A model generated the notes under the pieces. That model saw only the letters and a list, made by a program, of their open reading frames with translations, searched no databases and was not told where the DNA came from. DNA of 16,923 bases from JAJZMF01 sp035702845 (GTDB lineage: Bacteria > Actinomycetota > Acidimicrobiia > Acidimicrobiales > Palsa-688): contig DASSZK010000414.1 in NCBI GenBank assembly GCA_035702845.1, positions 1-16,923 on the forward strand, in the 5' to 3' direction. The translations under genes and the position numbers were made by a program. Within the stretch, counting starts at the first letter, position 1. Each line of letters opens with the position of its first letter. Of the stretch, positions 1 through 7,705 are shown piece by piece.

Positions 1-1
1 G

Positions 2-85
2 GTCCTCGTCGCGGCTGGAACCCTTCTCGTGATCGACTCGATTATCAAGAGGCGAGTGCTCGCGGAAGACGGGACCGGCTCTTGA
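2..85 (+). CDS. C-terminal fragment of a membrane protein (gene enters from the left)
   Basis: The frame is open from the first bases of the window to a TGA at 83-85, giving 27 residues. It starts with a hydrophobic stretch (VLVAAGTLLVIDSII), followed by a basic KRR and a short polar tail, as in the last transmembrane helix of an integral membrane protein with a positive cytoplasmic end. The stop overlaps a possible TTG start of the next gene (TTGA, 82-85), which suggests one transcription unit. The family cannot be named from so short a tail, and the call rests on the open frame and the hydrophobicity. Confidence 0.45.
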   Translation, partial: VLVAAGTLLVIDSIIKRRVLAEDGTGS

Positions 86-1181
86 GCGGACAGCCAAGAG
101 GTGCGTGGCGGGGCGTGACGGCAGCCAACCGAGTTTCCAGAGTGCCCCAAGGCACGGGTGCCTTCATCTTGACCGCTCCTCGAGTGCTCGCCGTGTTCCT
201 CGCTTTCGGAATGGGATCGGTTGGTGCCGCAGGCATGGCATCCTCGGCGGGAGCAAGCTCCCGGACAAGCGCGGTCTCGAGTCCCCAAAGTAGCCACTGG
301 GCCCCTGCGAGGACGCTCTTCCAGGGCAGGGGGGCGTTGCTATCGGCCGTCTCATGTGCCTCGGCTCAGCTGTGCGTGGCGGTCGGTGCGAGGGGCGGCG
401 GGGGCATCGAGCTCTCCGGTGCGAAGACTTGGTCGTCACCGGTCGTGATCGACCGAGGCGGCGGTCTTGCCAGCGTCTCGTGCCTGGCCAATGGCGGCTG
501 TGAGGTGGTTGGGGCGAGCGCCTACCTCGGGACCGGTGGTGTTAGTTACCACCGCCTGAACGGCAAGTGGTCAGCTGGGCCGCACACGAAAGACGCCCTC
601 GTATCGATCTCGTGCGCGAGCAGGATCTTTTGTGCAGGGGTCGATAACTTCTCTCCGACAGGGCACGGGTTGATCTTCAACGGGAAAAACTGGTCGTCAC
701 CGACCGCACTCGCCGTGTCGGCCGATTCGATCTCGTGCCCGACGGCAAAGTTTTGCGTAGCGGTCTCCCAGTCAGGGAAGGGGCTTTACTACCGCAACCA
801 GTCCTGGTCGAAGGCGACCTCGATCGACCCGTCCGGAACGCTCGTTTCGGTCTCGTGCGCGAGCACGTCGTCCTGCGTCGCTGTCGATGCGAACGGCAAT
901 GCACTTACCTATGCGAGCAGCAGGTGGTCAAAACCAAAAGGCATCGACGCGAGTGCGTCGCTGACCGGAGTGTCGTGCGCGACGACCAAGTTCTGCATGG
1001 CGGTCGACAGTGCTGGCGCCGCCCTCTCCTACAATGGATCTCGGTGGTCCTCCCCCCACACCGTATCCGCCAAGATCCATTCACCTCTGTGTCGTGCCCG
1101 ACGACAAAGTTCTGCGCCGCCATTGGCCAGAACGCCTCGACGACGGCCGTGTACGCAACGATCTACGAGCCGTCGCATTGA
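82..1181 (+). pseudogene. Secreted seven-repeat (propeller-like) protein, frameshifted before the last repeat
   Basis: The protein begins with a hydrophobic export segment (around residues 30-55: ILTAPRVLAVFLAFGMG) and then carries repeats of about 45 residues. Each repeat has a core like SVSCASxxFCVAVD and a W-S-K/S-P strand. Six repeats lie in the frame starting at 82 (LSAVSC, LASVSC, LVSISC, ADSISC, LVSVSC, LTGVSC). The seventh (FTSVSCPTTKFCAAIG) is in another frame and ends at 1181. The uninterrupted frame would instead run to 1203 with an unrelated tail. Restoring one base near 1072-1076 (AAGAT to AAGGAT) gives exactly the expected 17 residues between the repeat Trp and Cys. Seven repeats suggest a seven-bladed beta-propeller on the cell surface, with paired Cys in each blade; this is inference. 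The start is uncertain: TTG at 82 overlaps the upstream stop, and GTG at 115 is an alternative. The break may be a sequencing error. Confidence 0.7.
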
Positions 1182-1295
1182 GCTCCGTGCCGGCAGTGAG
1201 TGACGCCTTGCTTGTGCACGCAGACGCCCGCAAAGCGGGGGCCGACCGAGACCGACGAGCATGACTACGTGCGCGACATCGATCGGGAGTGCGCC

Positions 1296-1838
1296 ATGAC
1301 AAGGTTCCTGCGCGTTTCGAGCTTTGGGGCGGTCGGCATCTGTGGCCTGCTTCTCGTCGTGCCCTCGGGATCGCTGATGTGGACAGGTTTCGCGGCAGGC
1401 GGCGGCACGACGACGGGCCAGACGAGCGCGTACGCGAGCGCGGGGACTGGCCAGTTCACGCTCAGTGCGGGGGTGCTCCTTGGGAGTAACGATGTGCGCT
1501 TCCTCGCTGGATGGTCGAATCCCGCTGCGAGCTGTCGCGCGACACGGCGGGTTGTCGTTGACGCCACACTTGCGTATACGCCGCCCTCTTCTGCTACGAG
1601 GGTGTTCCGACTGCACCGGGCCGGTGACCTCGCAAACTGCGTGGAGAGCGGGCCGAACTTCGGGCCGAGCTTCTCGGCGACCCGTAACCATCTTTCCTGC
1701 AACGACGGGCGATGGCTGCCCGGCCAGTACACCTTCTCGACGACGGCGATCGTCGCGGCGCCAAACGGCGCGACGCCCGACACGACGCTTCGAGCGGTCG
1801 CCGATCTCACGACCGGAGAAGCGCCACCCTGCCCGTGA
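1296..1838 (+). CDS. Secreted hypothetical protein, 180 aa
   Basis: I do not recognise the family. I chose the ATG at 1296 because GGGAG lies about 6-10 bases upstream and the protein then begins with a typical signal peptide: basic MTRFLR, a hydrophobic core (GAVGICGLLLVVPSG), then small residues near FAAGG. The mature part is Thr/Ser/Ala/Gly-rich and beta-like, with four Cys (in SCRATRR, NCVESG, SCNDGRW and PPCP) that could form two disulfides outside the cell. The frame is open upstream to 1200, but that extension (MTPCLCTQ...) has no export signal and looks non-coding. It lies 114 bases after the repeat protein on the same strand and may share its envelope role. No catalytic motif is visible. 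Confidence 0.6.
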   Translation: MTRFLRVSSFGAVGICGLLLVVPSGSLMWTGFAAGGGTTTGQTSAYASAGTGQFTLSAGVLLGSNDVRFLAGWSNPAASCRATRRVVVDATLAYTPPSSATRVFRLHRAGDLANCVESGPNFGPSFSATRNHLSCNDGRWLPGQYTFSTTAIVAAPNGATPDTTLRAVADLTTGEAPPCP

Positions 1839-1959
1839 CAGCTTGTGCGGGTGAGGGGACGGCAACGAATGACGCTCTCCGCGCCCGGCTTCGGTGAGGG
1901 GGTAGGGGAGGGCCGACGGACGGAACAGACGAGACAGCTATGACGTCAGGGCGGGCGGG

Positions 1960-2032
1960 CGCCCCCGGCAGGGTTCGAACCTGCGACCTTCCGCTTAGAA
2001 GGCGGCCGCTCTATCCACTGAGCTACAGGGGC
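1960..2032 (-). tRNA. tRNA-Arg (anticodon TCT)
   Basis: The reverse strand folds as a cloverleaf. The acceptor is GCCCCTG paired with CGGGGGC, the D arm contains AGCTCAGTGGATAGAGC, the anticodon loop is CTTCTAA (TCT), and the T arm is GCAGG-TTCGAAC-CCTGC. The outermost anticodon-stem pair appears to be a G-A mismatch. The discriminator base is G and CCA is not encoded (CCC follows). Confidence 0.93.
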
Positions 2033-2116
2033 CGCCTTCGACGGTAGTGGAGGACGGCCTGTGCTGTAGAACATGGGCGAGCCTTGGCGCCCAACATTGC
2101 TCAGGCCTGCGGGCCG

Positions 2117-3070
2117 TCAGCTGGCTAGGAGGTCCCGGGTGTCGCTCTTGGAAGAGGGGTGGCGCAGCTTTGACAGGGCGGCGCGCTCGATCTGGCGGAT
2201 GCGCTCACGGGTCAGGTTGAGGGTGGCGCCCACCTCTTCCAGGGTGCGGGGGTCGCCGCGGTCGAAGCCGTAGCGCAGCCGCAGTATCTCGCGCTCGCGC
2301 TCGTCAAGCACTTCCATCAGCTTGGCCACCTCAGAGGGGAGCATTGCGTCTGCTACCGCTTCGAACGGCGACTTCGATGAGACGTCGGCCACGATGTCGC
2401 CGAGCTCACTGTCGCCGTCCGGGCCGACCTTGGAGTCCAGGCTCACCGGCTCGCTGCCGTGGCGAAGCAGCTCGGTTGCTTGCGCCTCGGTGATATCGAG
2501 GGCGGCTGCAAGCTCGGCCAGGCTCGGGGTGCGCCCGCTTTGGTTCTCCAGTTGGCGCTTCACTCTCAGGAGCCTTCGCACCTGGTCGCCGGCATGCACC
2601 GGGAGCCGGATAGTGCGCGACGTGTTGTCAATGCCCCGGCTGATGGCCTGTTTGATCCACCACGTGGCGTAGGTCGAGAACTTGAAGCCCTTGCGCCAGT
2701 CGAACTTGCTTACGGCGTGTATGAGCCCGAGGTTGCCTTCTTGCACGAGGTCGAGCAGCGGCAGGTCAGAGGACTGGTACCGCTTGGCTATGGAGACGAC
2801 CAGGCGCAGGTTGCAGTTGATGAACTCGTCCGTGGCCGCCTCGCCCCGCTTGGCGATCCTTGCCAGCTCACGCCGGCGTGCAGAGCGGGCTGGCAGCGTG
2901 GCCAGCAGTTCCTGTGCTTCGCGTCCCTCCTGGATCAGGCGGGACAAACGCCACTCGTCCTCTTTGGTGAGGAGCGGGTAGCGGCCGATGTTGTCCAGGT
3001 AGAGGCGTACGAGGTCCTCATCCTGGCAATCAGTGCGGGGCTGAGCCGCCGCGGCGTCCCTTCGGGCCAT
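2117..3070 (-). CDS. RNA polymerase sigma-70 family factor (group 1/2, RpoD-like)
   Basis: This 317-residue sigma factor carries the full set of conserved regions. Region 1.2 is at about 18-50 (DLVRLYLDNIGRYPLLTKED). Region 2 is at about 85-150 (NLRLVVSIAKRY, DLVQEGNLGLIHAVSKFDW, then FSTYATWWIKQAISR for -10 recognition). Region 3 is TPSLAELAAALDITEAQ, and region 4 is at about 250-310 (EREREILRLRYGFD, TLEEVGATLNLTRERIRQIE) for the -35 element. It lacks the long N-terminal region 1.1 of primary sigma factors. Its length and order fit group 2 HrdB/SigB-like factors, although a short primary sigma cannot be excluded. It directs core polymerase to TTGACA/TATAAT-type promoters. The ATG at 3070 has no clear Shine-Dalgarno. 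The gene stands alone between two tRNA genes; no anti-sigma gene is adjacent. Confidence 0.95.
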   Translation of the reverse strand: MARRDAAAAQPRTDCQDEDLVRLYLDNIGRYPLLTKEDEWRLSRLIQEGREAQELLATLPARSARRRELARIAKRGEAATDEFINCNLRLVVSIAKRYQSSDLPLLDLVQEGNLGLIHAVSKFDWRKGFKFSTYATWWIKQAISRGIDNTSRTIRLPVHAGDQVRRLLRVKRQLENQSGRTPSLAELAAALDITEAQATELLRHGSEPVSLDSKVGPDGDSELGDIVADVSSKSPFEAVADAMLPSEVAKLMEVLDEREREILRLRYGFDRGDPRTLEEVGATLNLTRERIRQIERAALSKLRHPSSKSDTRDLLAS

Positions 3071-3152
3071 GTATTAACCATCGGCCAGGGGCGCCCCAAC
3101 GATTAGTTTTTGGGCCCCGGGGGCGGAGCTGTGCCAAACTGAGAAGTCCATG

Positions 3153-3229
3153 GTGGCCGTAGCTCAGTTGGTTAGAGCGCCAGGTTGTGGCCCTGGAGGT
3201 CGGGGGTTCAAGTCCCCTCGGTCACCCCA
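3153..3229 (+). tRNA. tRNA-His (anticodon GTG)
   Basis: A complete cloverleaf is present: acceptor GTGGCCG with CGGTCAC, D arm AGCTCAGTTGGTTAGAGC, anticodon loop TTGTGGC inside a CCAGG/CCTGG stem, and T arm CGGGG-TTCAAGT-CCCCT. The discriminator is C73 and the base before position 1 (3152) is G, which are the hallmarks of tRNA-His with its extra G-1. CCA is encoded at 3227-3229. Confidence 0.95.
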
Positions 3230-3373
3230 ATCACGCTTAGTGGTCAGAGTAGCACTGCTCGGCGTCCCCGCCAAGGGCCTGTCCTAACCGGGCAGGTCCT
3301 GGCCCACCAGGTACGGGGCTGGAGGTTCGATGAGATCCGGCGCCGTGGCGGGACCGTCAGGCCGGGCAGGAGG

Positions 3374-3841
3374 TCAGCGGACCTTTGGCTTGCGCCCGCC
3401 GGCCTGCTTGAACGTGCCCGGTGCGGACCCAGGCCGGTAGTGGAAGTCGCTTTGGCCACTGCGTCGTTGGCGGCTCGCCGCTCGGCGCATCTCCCGGCCC
3501 ATGTTGGGCATGTCCTCGTTCACCTGGATGGCCTTGTCCAGGGTCTCCAAGCGCTTGGCCTTAGGTACGCGCGACAAGAAGCGGGCCGTCTCTTCTAAGC
3601 CCTTGGGCAGGGCGCGGCCCTTCTTCTCGTAGCGATCGATGGTCTTGATCAGGCGAGACAGGTAAAAGCGCCGTAGCCGGGGCACCTTCATGATGGTGCG
3701 GCCGAAGGCGCCGCGGAACCGCCGTTTGCGGCCCTTGGCCTTGGGAGCCTTGCCGTTTGCAGCCGTGCCCTGAGGCTTGGCCTTTACTTTGGCCGCGCTG
3801 TCTAGGGCATCGTTGTTGTCCTGGGTGCGCCGTCGCGCCAT
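3374..3841 (-). CDS. Small very basic protein of unknown function, 155 aa
   Basis: I do not recognise this protein. It is rich in Lys and Arg throughout. It has a disordered N-terminus (MARRRTQDNNDALDSAAKVK...), a strongly basic patch (KAKGRKRRFRGAFGRT), a probably helical middle (YLSRLIKTIDRYEKKGRALPKG, then RFLSRVPKAKRLETLDKAIQ) and a basic tail ending GGRKPKVR. The composition suggests nucleic-acid or ribosome binding, but no known domain is visible. The ATG at 3841 has no Shine-Dalgarno. A TAAGCT hexamer ends six bases before it on the minus strand, as expected for a leaderless transcript. The next plus-strand gene is divergent, with 152 bases between them. Confidence 0.65.
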   Translation of the reverse strand: MARRRTQDNNDALDSAAKVKAKPQGTAANGKAPKAKGRKRRFRGAFGRTIMKVPRLRRFYLSRLIKTIDRYEKKGRALPKGLEETARFLSRVPKAKRLETLDKAIQVNEDMPNMGREMRRAASRQRRSGQSDFHYRPGSAPGTFKQAGGRKPKVR

Positions 3842-3993
3842 AAGGCCAGCTTACGGTGGGGGGTTGGCCGAGCTCCAAATGAGGCCGTGCCTGGAGCCTT
3901 CCGGGCCTTGTGATCTGGCCTAACGGCCCTGCCTGGCAGCGCGGTGGGGCTCGGAGACTAGTGACAGGCCCTAGCAGTTCACGGAGGTGGCAC

Positions 3994-4965
3994 ATGGCCG
4001 ACATCAGCCGGCAGGCGCGCAGCTCTGTACCGGCTCGCCCTGGTGTCAAAAGGGGCTCTGCGGCCGGCGGTCCGGGCTCGTACAAAGGTAAGCCGGAGAG
4101 GCCTGGCGGAACAGGGACCCGGTCCCGCTCAGCTGCCAGAGCGCGCCGCCGCAGGTCGAAGCTGGCTGTGGGCGCCGGCCTGGTCGTGCTCGCCATGGTG
4201 GCCGCCCTTGCCATCGCGTACGCGGGCGGAGGAGCAGGCCCACCCGTTGCGACGGGTGCCAGTGCCAGTGGCACTTATGCCGTGGCCCCTGCCACGCTGA
4301 GGCCTCTCGAGAACGTGCCGGCCGCGGCGTTGAAGGAAGCCGCCACATCGTCGCCGAAAGCCGCTCAACCTCCAATGGCGCTGCCCCTCTCCGCTGCGGC
4401 ATTGAGCTCCGGAGGAAAACCAGAGGTTCTCTATATAGGCGCCAACTACTGCCCCTACTGCGCTGCGGAGCGCTGGGCCTTGCTGTCGGCGCTGTCCAAG
4501 TTCGGGACGTTCAGTGCGCTGAGGGGGACCGCCTCGTCCGAGACTGATGGCGTCAACCCAGGAACCCCGACGGTTACCTTTGCCGGCTCGGTCTACCGCA
4601 GCTCCTATCTCGATTTCGTAGCCGTCGAGACCCAGGGCAGTGTTGCCGGGCCAGACGGCAAGTACCCGTTGCGCGACAAGATGAGCTCGGCTCAGTCGGC
4701 TTTGTTCTCCAAGTACGATTCGTCCCCTTATGTCCCGCCCGGCGAGGCCGGAGGCATACCTTTCCTCGATCTCGGAGGCCGTTACTACTTCGTGGGTAGC
4801 CAGTACGACGCGTCGCATATTGCCGGTTGGGATTTTGACCGGGCGGCTGCCTACCTAGCCACGGGCTCCAACCCGACCTCGGTGACCATGCGAGCTGCTG
4901 CCGGGCAACTGGTGGACGACATGTGCCGGCTCACGGGCGCTCAGCCCAAGGCAAGCTGCCCGTAA
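3994..4965 (+). CDS. Membrane-anchored DUF929-type thioredoxin-fold protein
   Basis: The 323-residue product starts at the ATG at 3994, which has GGAGG six bases upstream; a longer frame from 3910 lacks such a site. A basic, disordered cytoplasmic N-terminus (about 1-55, ending RARRRRSK) leads to one transmembrane helix (about 56-77, LAVGAGLVVLAMVAALAIAY). The extracytoplasmic domain contains YIGANYCPYCAAERWALL, with a thioredoxin-like CPYC at C153-C156. It also has the later blocks TVTFAGSVYRSSYLDFVAVE and GGIPFLDLGGRYYFVGSQYD, which match my memory of the DUF929 family. A thiol-disulfide role outside the membrane is plausible from the CxxC, but the family's function is not established. Two more Cys (in MCRLTGAQPKASC) lie at the C-terminus. 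Confidence 0.82.
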   Translation: MADISRQARSSVPARPGVKRGSAAGGPGSYKGKPERPGGTGTRSRSAARARRRRSKLAVGAGLVVLAMVAALAIAYAGGGAGPPVATGASASGTYAVAPATLRPLENVPAAALKEAATSSPKAAQPPMALPLSAAALSSGGKPEVLYIGANYCPYCAAERWALLSALSKFGTFSALRGTASSETDGVNPGTPTVTFAGSVYRSSYLDFVAVETQGSVAGPDGKYPLRDKMSSAQSALFSKYDSSPYVPPGEAGGIPFLDLGGRYYFVGSQYDASHIAGWDFDRAAAYLATGSNPTSVTMRAAAGQLVDDMCRLTGAQPKASCP

Positions 4966-5172
4966 CCTCTGTCCGCGCCATGAGGTCGCCCGGGCGGCAA
5001 GATCGAGCGCGCGGCGTGCGGTGCAACGCGTACTGTTGAAGAGCGGGAGCGCCCTCCCTGCAATAAGGCCGGCTGCGGCCCTAAGGCTGGGCGAGGCCCA
5101 GACGATATCTATTCCAAGACGGCCGTCCAGTCGGCAATTGGGTCGATGGCCGCCTGGTACGGGGAAGACGCA

Positions 5173-7065
5173 ATGCGACCGACGATCGGGCTGTTGGGCT
5201 GCTACCTGTCGGGCTCCTATGAGGGCGCGCTGGTGGGTGCGGCGTGCCGCGCCACGACGCGCCACGGCGGCCGTTTTATCGCGGTGCGCTCTTTGGGCTT
5301 GCTGGGCGACGACAGCCTGAGCGCTTCCCTGGACGACCTCGGGGAGCTCGCATGGGCCTATGTCGACGGCTGGCTTGCTCAGTGCTCCGCCGCCAGCGCC
5401 TCGTACTTGAATGCGCTCCAGGACCGGGGCAAGCCCGTGGTCATGATTGGCAACGACGACCCGGGGATAGATTGCCCAAAGGTGGTAAGCGACAACGCCT
5501 GCGGTATCTACGAGGCCGTAGACCACCTTGTCCAGCACGGTCATCGACGGATCGGTTTCGTTGGGTGGTTGCGCCACTTCGACATTTGCGAGCGCCTGGG
5601 CGCGTACCAAGACGCCTTGAGGCGCAATGGGATAGAACCCGATCCTGAGCTCGTCTTCCCTGCTGAGAACAATTTCGAGCACGGCGCTGTGCCCTGTGCG
5701 CACGAGATGATCAGGAGGGGCTTGCCCTGCACTGCCGTCATCGCCGGCACCGATCTCAACGCGGTCGGCGTCATCGGCGCCTTGGCATCGGCTGGGTACT
5801 CGGTCCCCTCTGACATGGCCGTTGTCGGTTTCGATGACAAACCGGATGCCGCTCTTTTGTCGCCGTCCCTCACGACCGTAAGCCAAGGACCGGCCAGGCT
5901 CGGAGAGACGGGGCTTGAACTTTTGATGCGCTTGCTGGAAGGCGAGCATGTGGCGACGGGACGCCATCTGGTCCCCACCTCTCTTGTCGTGCGGGAGAGC
6001 TGCGGCTGCGCAAAGCCGAAGGTACGCGGGGATGGCGCCGAGGTCTCAGATGGGCTCATAACGTCGGACTACTACCGCCTGCGCCAGTCGCTGCGCTCGG
6101 GGATGCACCTGGCATTGGCACTGCTCCGCAGTAAGGCTCCTTCCTCCCTGGACTGGCTGAGCCTCACCGGCGCCCACGAAGGGCTTCTCGCTCTGGAGGA
6201 CGGCGCCGACGGGGAGGCGGCAGGAGCGAAAGCTTTCGACCGGTTGCGTACCCTCACGGAGCGTGTGGTCCCCGGAGCCGCCCAAGGCGAAGCCCGCAGC
6301 GTCGCCCTCGCGGGTCGTGATTTCCCGCCAGCCGAGCTCGTCGACTCGGTCCCCCCCGGTCAAGCGGTGTGCCTGTTCCCGTTCAGGGGTTCGATGGGGC
6401 CCCGCGGGGTGCTGGTGACAGTCCAAGAGCTTGGTCCCGAGATCGAAGACGAGGGCTATTTCATGTGGGCCCACATCTTCAACGAGCTCATGGAGCACCG
6501 GGCTGTGCTCTCGGACCTTCAAACCAAGACCGAAGAGCTGGCCGGCGCTTACGGGTTGCTCAGGGAGCGCGCGTTGCACGACGACCTCACCGGGCTGGCC
6601 AACCGAAGGCACTTCCGCGAGCAACTCACGGAAGCCATGGCCCTGAGCGCCGGCGACAGCTCGTGCGCTTACGCCGTGCTGTGGATGGACGTCGACAACT
6701 TCAAAGTCCTAAACGACACCTTGGGCCATGCCGCAGGTGACTCGGTACTTGTCGAAGCAGCCGACCGACTGCGTCGGAACATCCGAAACGCCGACGTCGC
6801 CGCTCGGATAGGTGGCGACGAGTTCGTGGTCTTGGTCGATGCCAGCTCCGAGCACGGCCTCGACGCGTTGGTGGAGCGCCTGGCCACGGCACTCAATCAG
6901 CCCTACGAGGTGGACGGCAAACTCTTGCCTGTCACCGTCAGCATCGGCCTGGCCCTCGGCGGTCCCCAGCATGTCGGGCCAGACGACATACTTCGGGAGG
7001 CCGATCTGGCCATGTACCGCGCAAAACTGACCCACTCGGGAGCGGTGGTCCGCTCTGGAGGTTAG
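5173..7065 (+). CDS. Soluble diguanylate cyclase with LacI-type ligand-binding sensor domain
   Basis: The 630-residue protein begins at the ATG at 5173, which has GGGGAAG six to seven bases upstream and opens straight into the first sensor strand (RPTIGLLGCYLSGSYEGALV); an ATG at 5146 is also in frame. Residues 1-270 are a periplasmic-binding-protein-like fold of the LacI/GalR kind (VVMIGNDDPG, AVDHLVQHGHRRIGFVG, DMAVVGFDDKPDAALLSPSLTTV) closing with the typical LVVRESCGC. There is no helix-turn-helix, signal peptide or membrane helix, so it should sense a cytoplasmic ligand, perhaps a sugar or nucleoside. A variable linker follows. The GGDEF domain spans about 466-630, with DDLTGLANRRHF, WMDVDNFKVLNDTLGH and an intact IGGDEF (547-551). 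An RNAD inhibition site (538-541) lies five residues before GGDEF, so c-di-GMP synthesis with product inhibition is expected. The architecture is known in other bacteria. Confidence 0.92.
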   Translation: MRPTIGLLGCYLSGSYEGALVGAACRATTRHGGRFIAVRSLGLLGDDSLSASLDDLGELAWAYVDGWLAQCSAASASYLNALQDRGKPVVMIGNDDPGIDCPKVVSDNACGIYEAVDHLVQHGHRRIGFVGWLRHFDICERLGAYQDALRRNGIEPDPELVFPAENNFEHGAVPCAHEMIRRGLPCTAVIAGTDLNAVGVIGALASAGYSVPSDMAVVGFDDKPDAALLSPSLTTVSQGPARLGETGLELLMRLLEGEHVATGRHLVPTSLVVRESCGCAKPKVRGDGAEVSDGLITSDYYRLRQSLRSGMHLALALLRSKAPSSLDWLSLTGAHEGLLALEDGADGEAAGAKAFDRLRTLTERVVPGAAQGEARSVALAGRDFPPAELVDSVPPGQAVCLFPFRGSMGPRGVLVTVQELGPEIEDEGYFMWAHIFNELMEHRAVLSDLQTKTEELAGAYGLLRERALHDDLTGLANRRHFREQLTEAMALSAGDSSCAYAVLWMDVDNFKVLNDTLGHAAGDSVLVEAADRLRRNIRNADVAARIGGDEFVVLVDASSEHGLDALVERLATALNQPYEVDGKLLPVTVSIGLALGGPQHVGPDDILREADLAMYRAKLTHSGAVVRSGG

Positions 7066-7105
7066 GCCCTCCGTACTGGCGCGTAAAACTCCTGGCGCCA
7101 GCGGG

Positions 7106-7111
7106 TAGCGT
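7106..7111 (+). promoter_or_regulatory. Candidate -10 element for a leaderless transcript of the nitroreductase gene
   Basis: TAGCGT (TANNNT) ends seven bases before the ATG at 7119, and no Shine-Dalgarno precedes that ATG. The spacing puts transcription start at or next to the start codon. No good -35 is seen. Confidence 0.35.
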
Positions 7112-7118
7112 CACTGTC

Positions 7119-7532
7119 ATGAGTGACCCCAACGACTGGAACGCACAAATAATCGCCGAGTTCCGGGCCAATGCCGGCAAGGTCGGTGGCAACTTCGAAG
7201 GTGCGCCGCTGTTGTTGCTGCACACCACGGGGGCCAAGAGCGGCACCGAGCGGGTGAACCCGATGATGTACCTCGATCTGGACGGTCGCCGGTACGTGTT
7301 CGCCTCCAAGGCCGGTGCCGACACGAACCCCGACTGGTACCGCAATTTGGTGGCGAACCCCGCGGTGAAGGTGGAGGTGGGGGCCGAGACGTACGACGCC
7401 ACGGCTGTCGCGCTCGAGGGGGACGAGAGGGAACGCGTCTACGCCGAGCAGTCCCGCCGGTACCACGGCTTCGCCGAGTACCAGGCCAAGACAGAGCGAG
7501 TCATCCCCGTGGTAGAGCTGCGCCCGGTCTGA
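7119..7532 (+). CDS. Deazaflavin (F420)-dependent nitroreductase family protein
   Basis: The 137-residue protein has the family's blocks in order: LLLLHTTGAKSGTERVNPMMYL (about 27-48), YVFASKAGADTNPDWYRNLVANP (about 57-79), KVEVGAETYDATA and a C-terminal FAEYQAKTERVIPVVEL. These match the DDN family known from mycobacteria and other actinobacteria, a split-barrel fold that binds reduced F420 and reduces quinones or nitro compounds. The length is typical. The true substrate cannot be read from sequence; a membrane quinone is one option for this family. It is a single gene, 53 bases after the cyclase and followed by a separate promoter. Confidence 0.9.
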   Translation: MSDPNDWNAQIIAEFRANAGKVGGNFEGAPLLLLHTTGAKSGTERVNPMMYLDLDGRRYVFASKAGADTNPDWYRNLVANPAVKVEVGAETYDATAVALEGDERERVYAEQSRRYHGFAEYQAKTERVIPVVELRPV

Positions 7533-7542
7533 GGTAGACGCG

Positions 7543-7568
7543 AAGGGGGAATGCCCCGGTTTCCCCTT
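7543..7568 (+). terminator. Weak hairpin after the nitroreductase gene
   Basis: AAGGGG (7543-7548) pairs with CCCCTT (7563-7568), with an inner AA/TT and a bulged G, eleven bases after the stop codon. No T-run follows, so intrinsic termination is uncertain. Confidence 0.3.
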
Positions 7569-7595
7569 ACGTCGGCCTCAACGGTGTAGTAAGAT
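7567..7595 (+). promoter_or_regulatory. Candidate promoter of the STAS/ANTAR operon
   Basis: TTACGT (7567-7572) and TAAGAT (7590-7595) are separated by 17 bases, a good housekeeping-type spacing with a near-consensus -10. The predicted start near 7602 leaves a leader of about 100 bases before the GTG at 7706. Confidence 0.45.
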
Positions 7596-7606
7596 GTTCC
7601 TGGCAC

Positions 7607-7644
7607 ACACAGCCCCCTCTGTGTCGGACCGGCTAACTGCTGGT
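7607..7644 (+). promoter_or_regulatory. Two adjacent hairpins in the leader of the STAS/ANTAR operon
   Basis: Hairpin 1 is ACACAG-CCCCCT-CTGTGT (7607-7624), six perfect pairs and a six-base loop. Hairpin 2 is ACCGGC-TAACT-GCTGGT (7628-7644), six pairs with one G-T and a five-base loop. They are three bases apart. Tandem short hairpins are the kind of RNA that ANTAR proteins bind, but the loops lack the A1/G4 bases of the classical ANTAR target, so a regulatory role is only suggested. Confidence 0.3.
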
Positions 7645-7705
7645 TGGGGACGGTACTCCAGACCCCGGTACGCGAAGTTCATAGCGTTCGAGGGAGGAGA
7701 GCATC

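Noticed and set aside
1029..1865. 278-residue minus-strand frame
   Set aside because: It is Arg-rich and shapeless and overlaps two plus-strand secreted proteins with signal peptides and repeats.
3078..3105. Minus-strand TTGGGG-17-TAATAC promoter for the sigma gene
   Set aside because: The -10 would directly touch the ATG at 3070, placing the transcript start inside the coding region with no later start codon available.
4855..5967. 370-residue minus-strand frame
   Set aside because: It covers the clear LacI-type sensor on the plus strand and its product has no recognisable motif; high-GC shadow.
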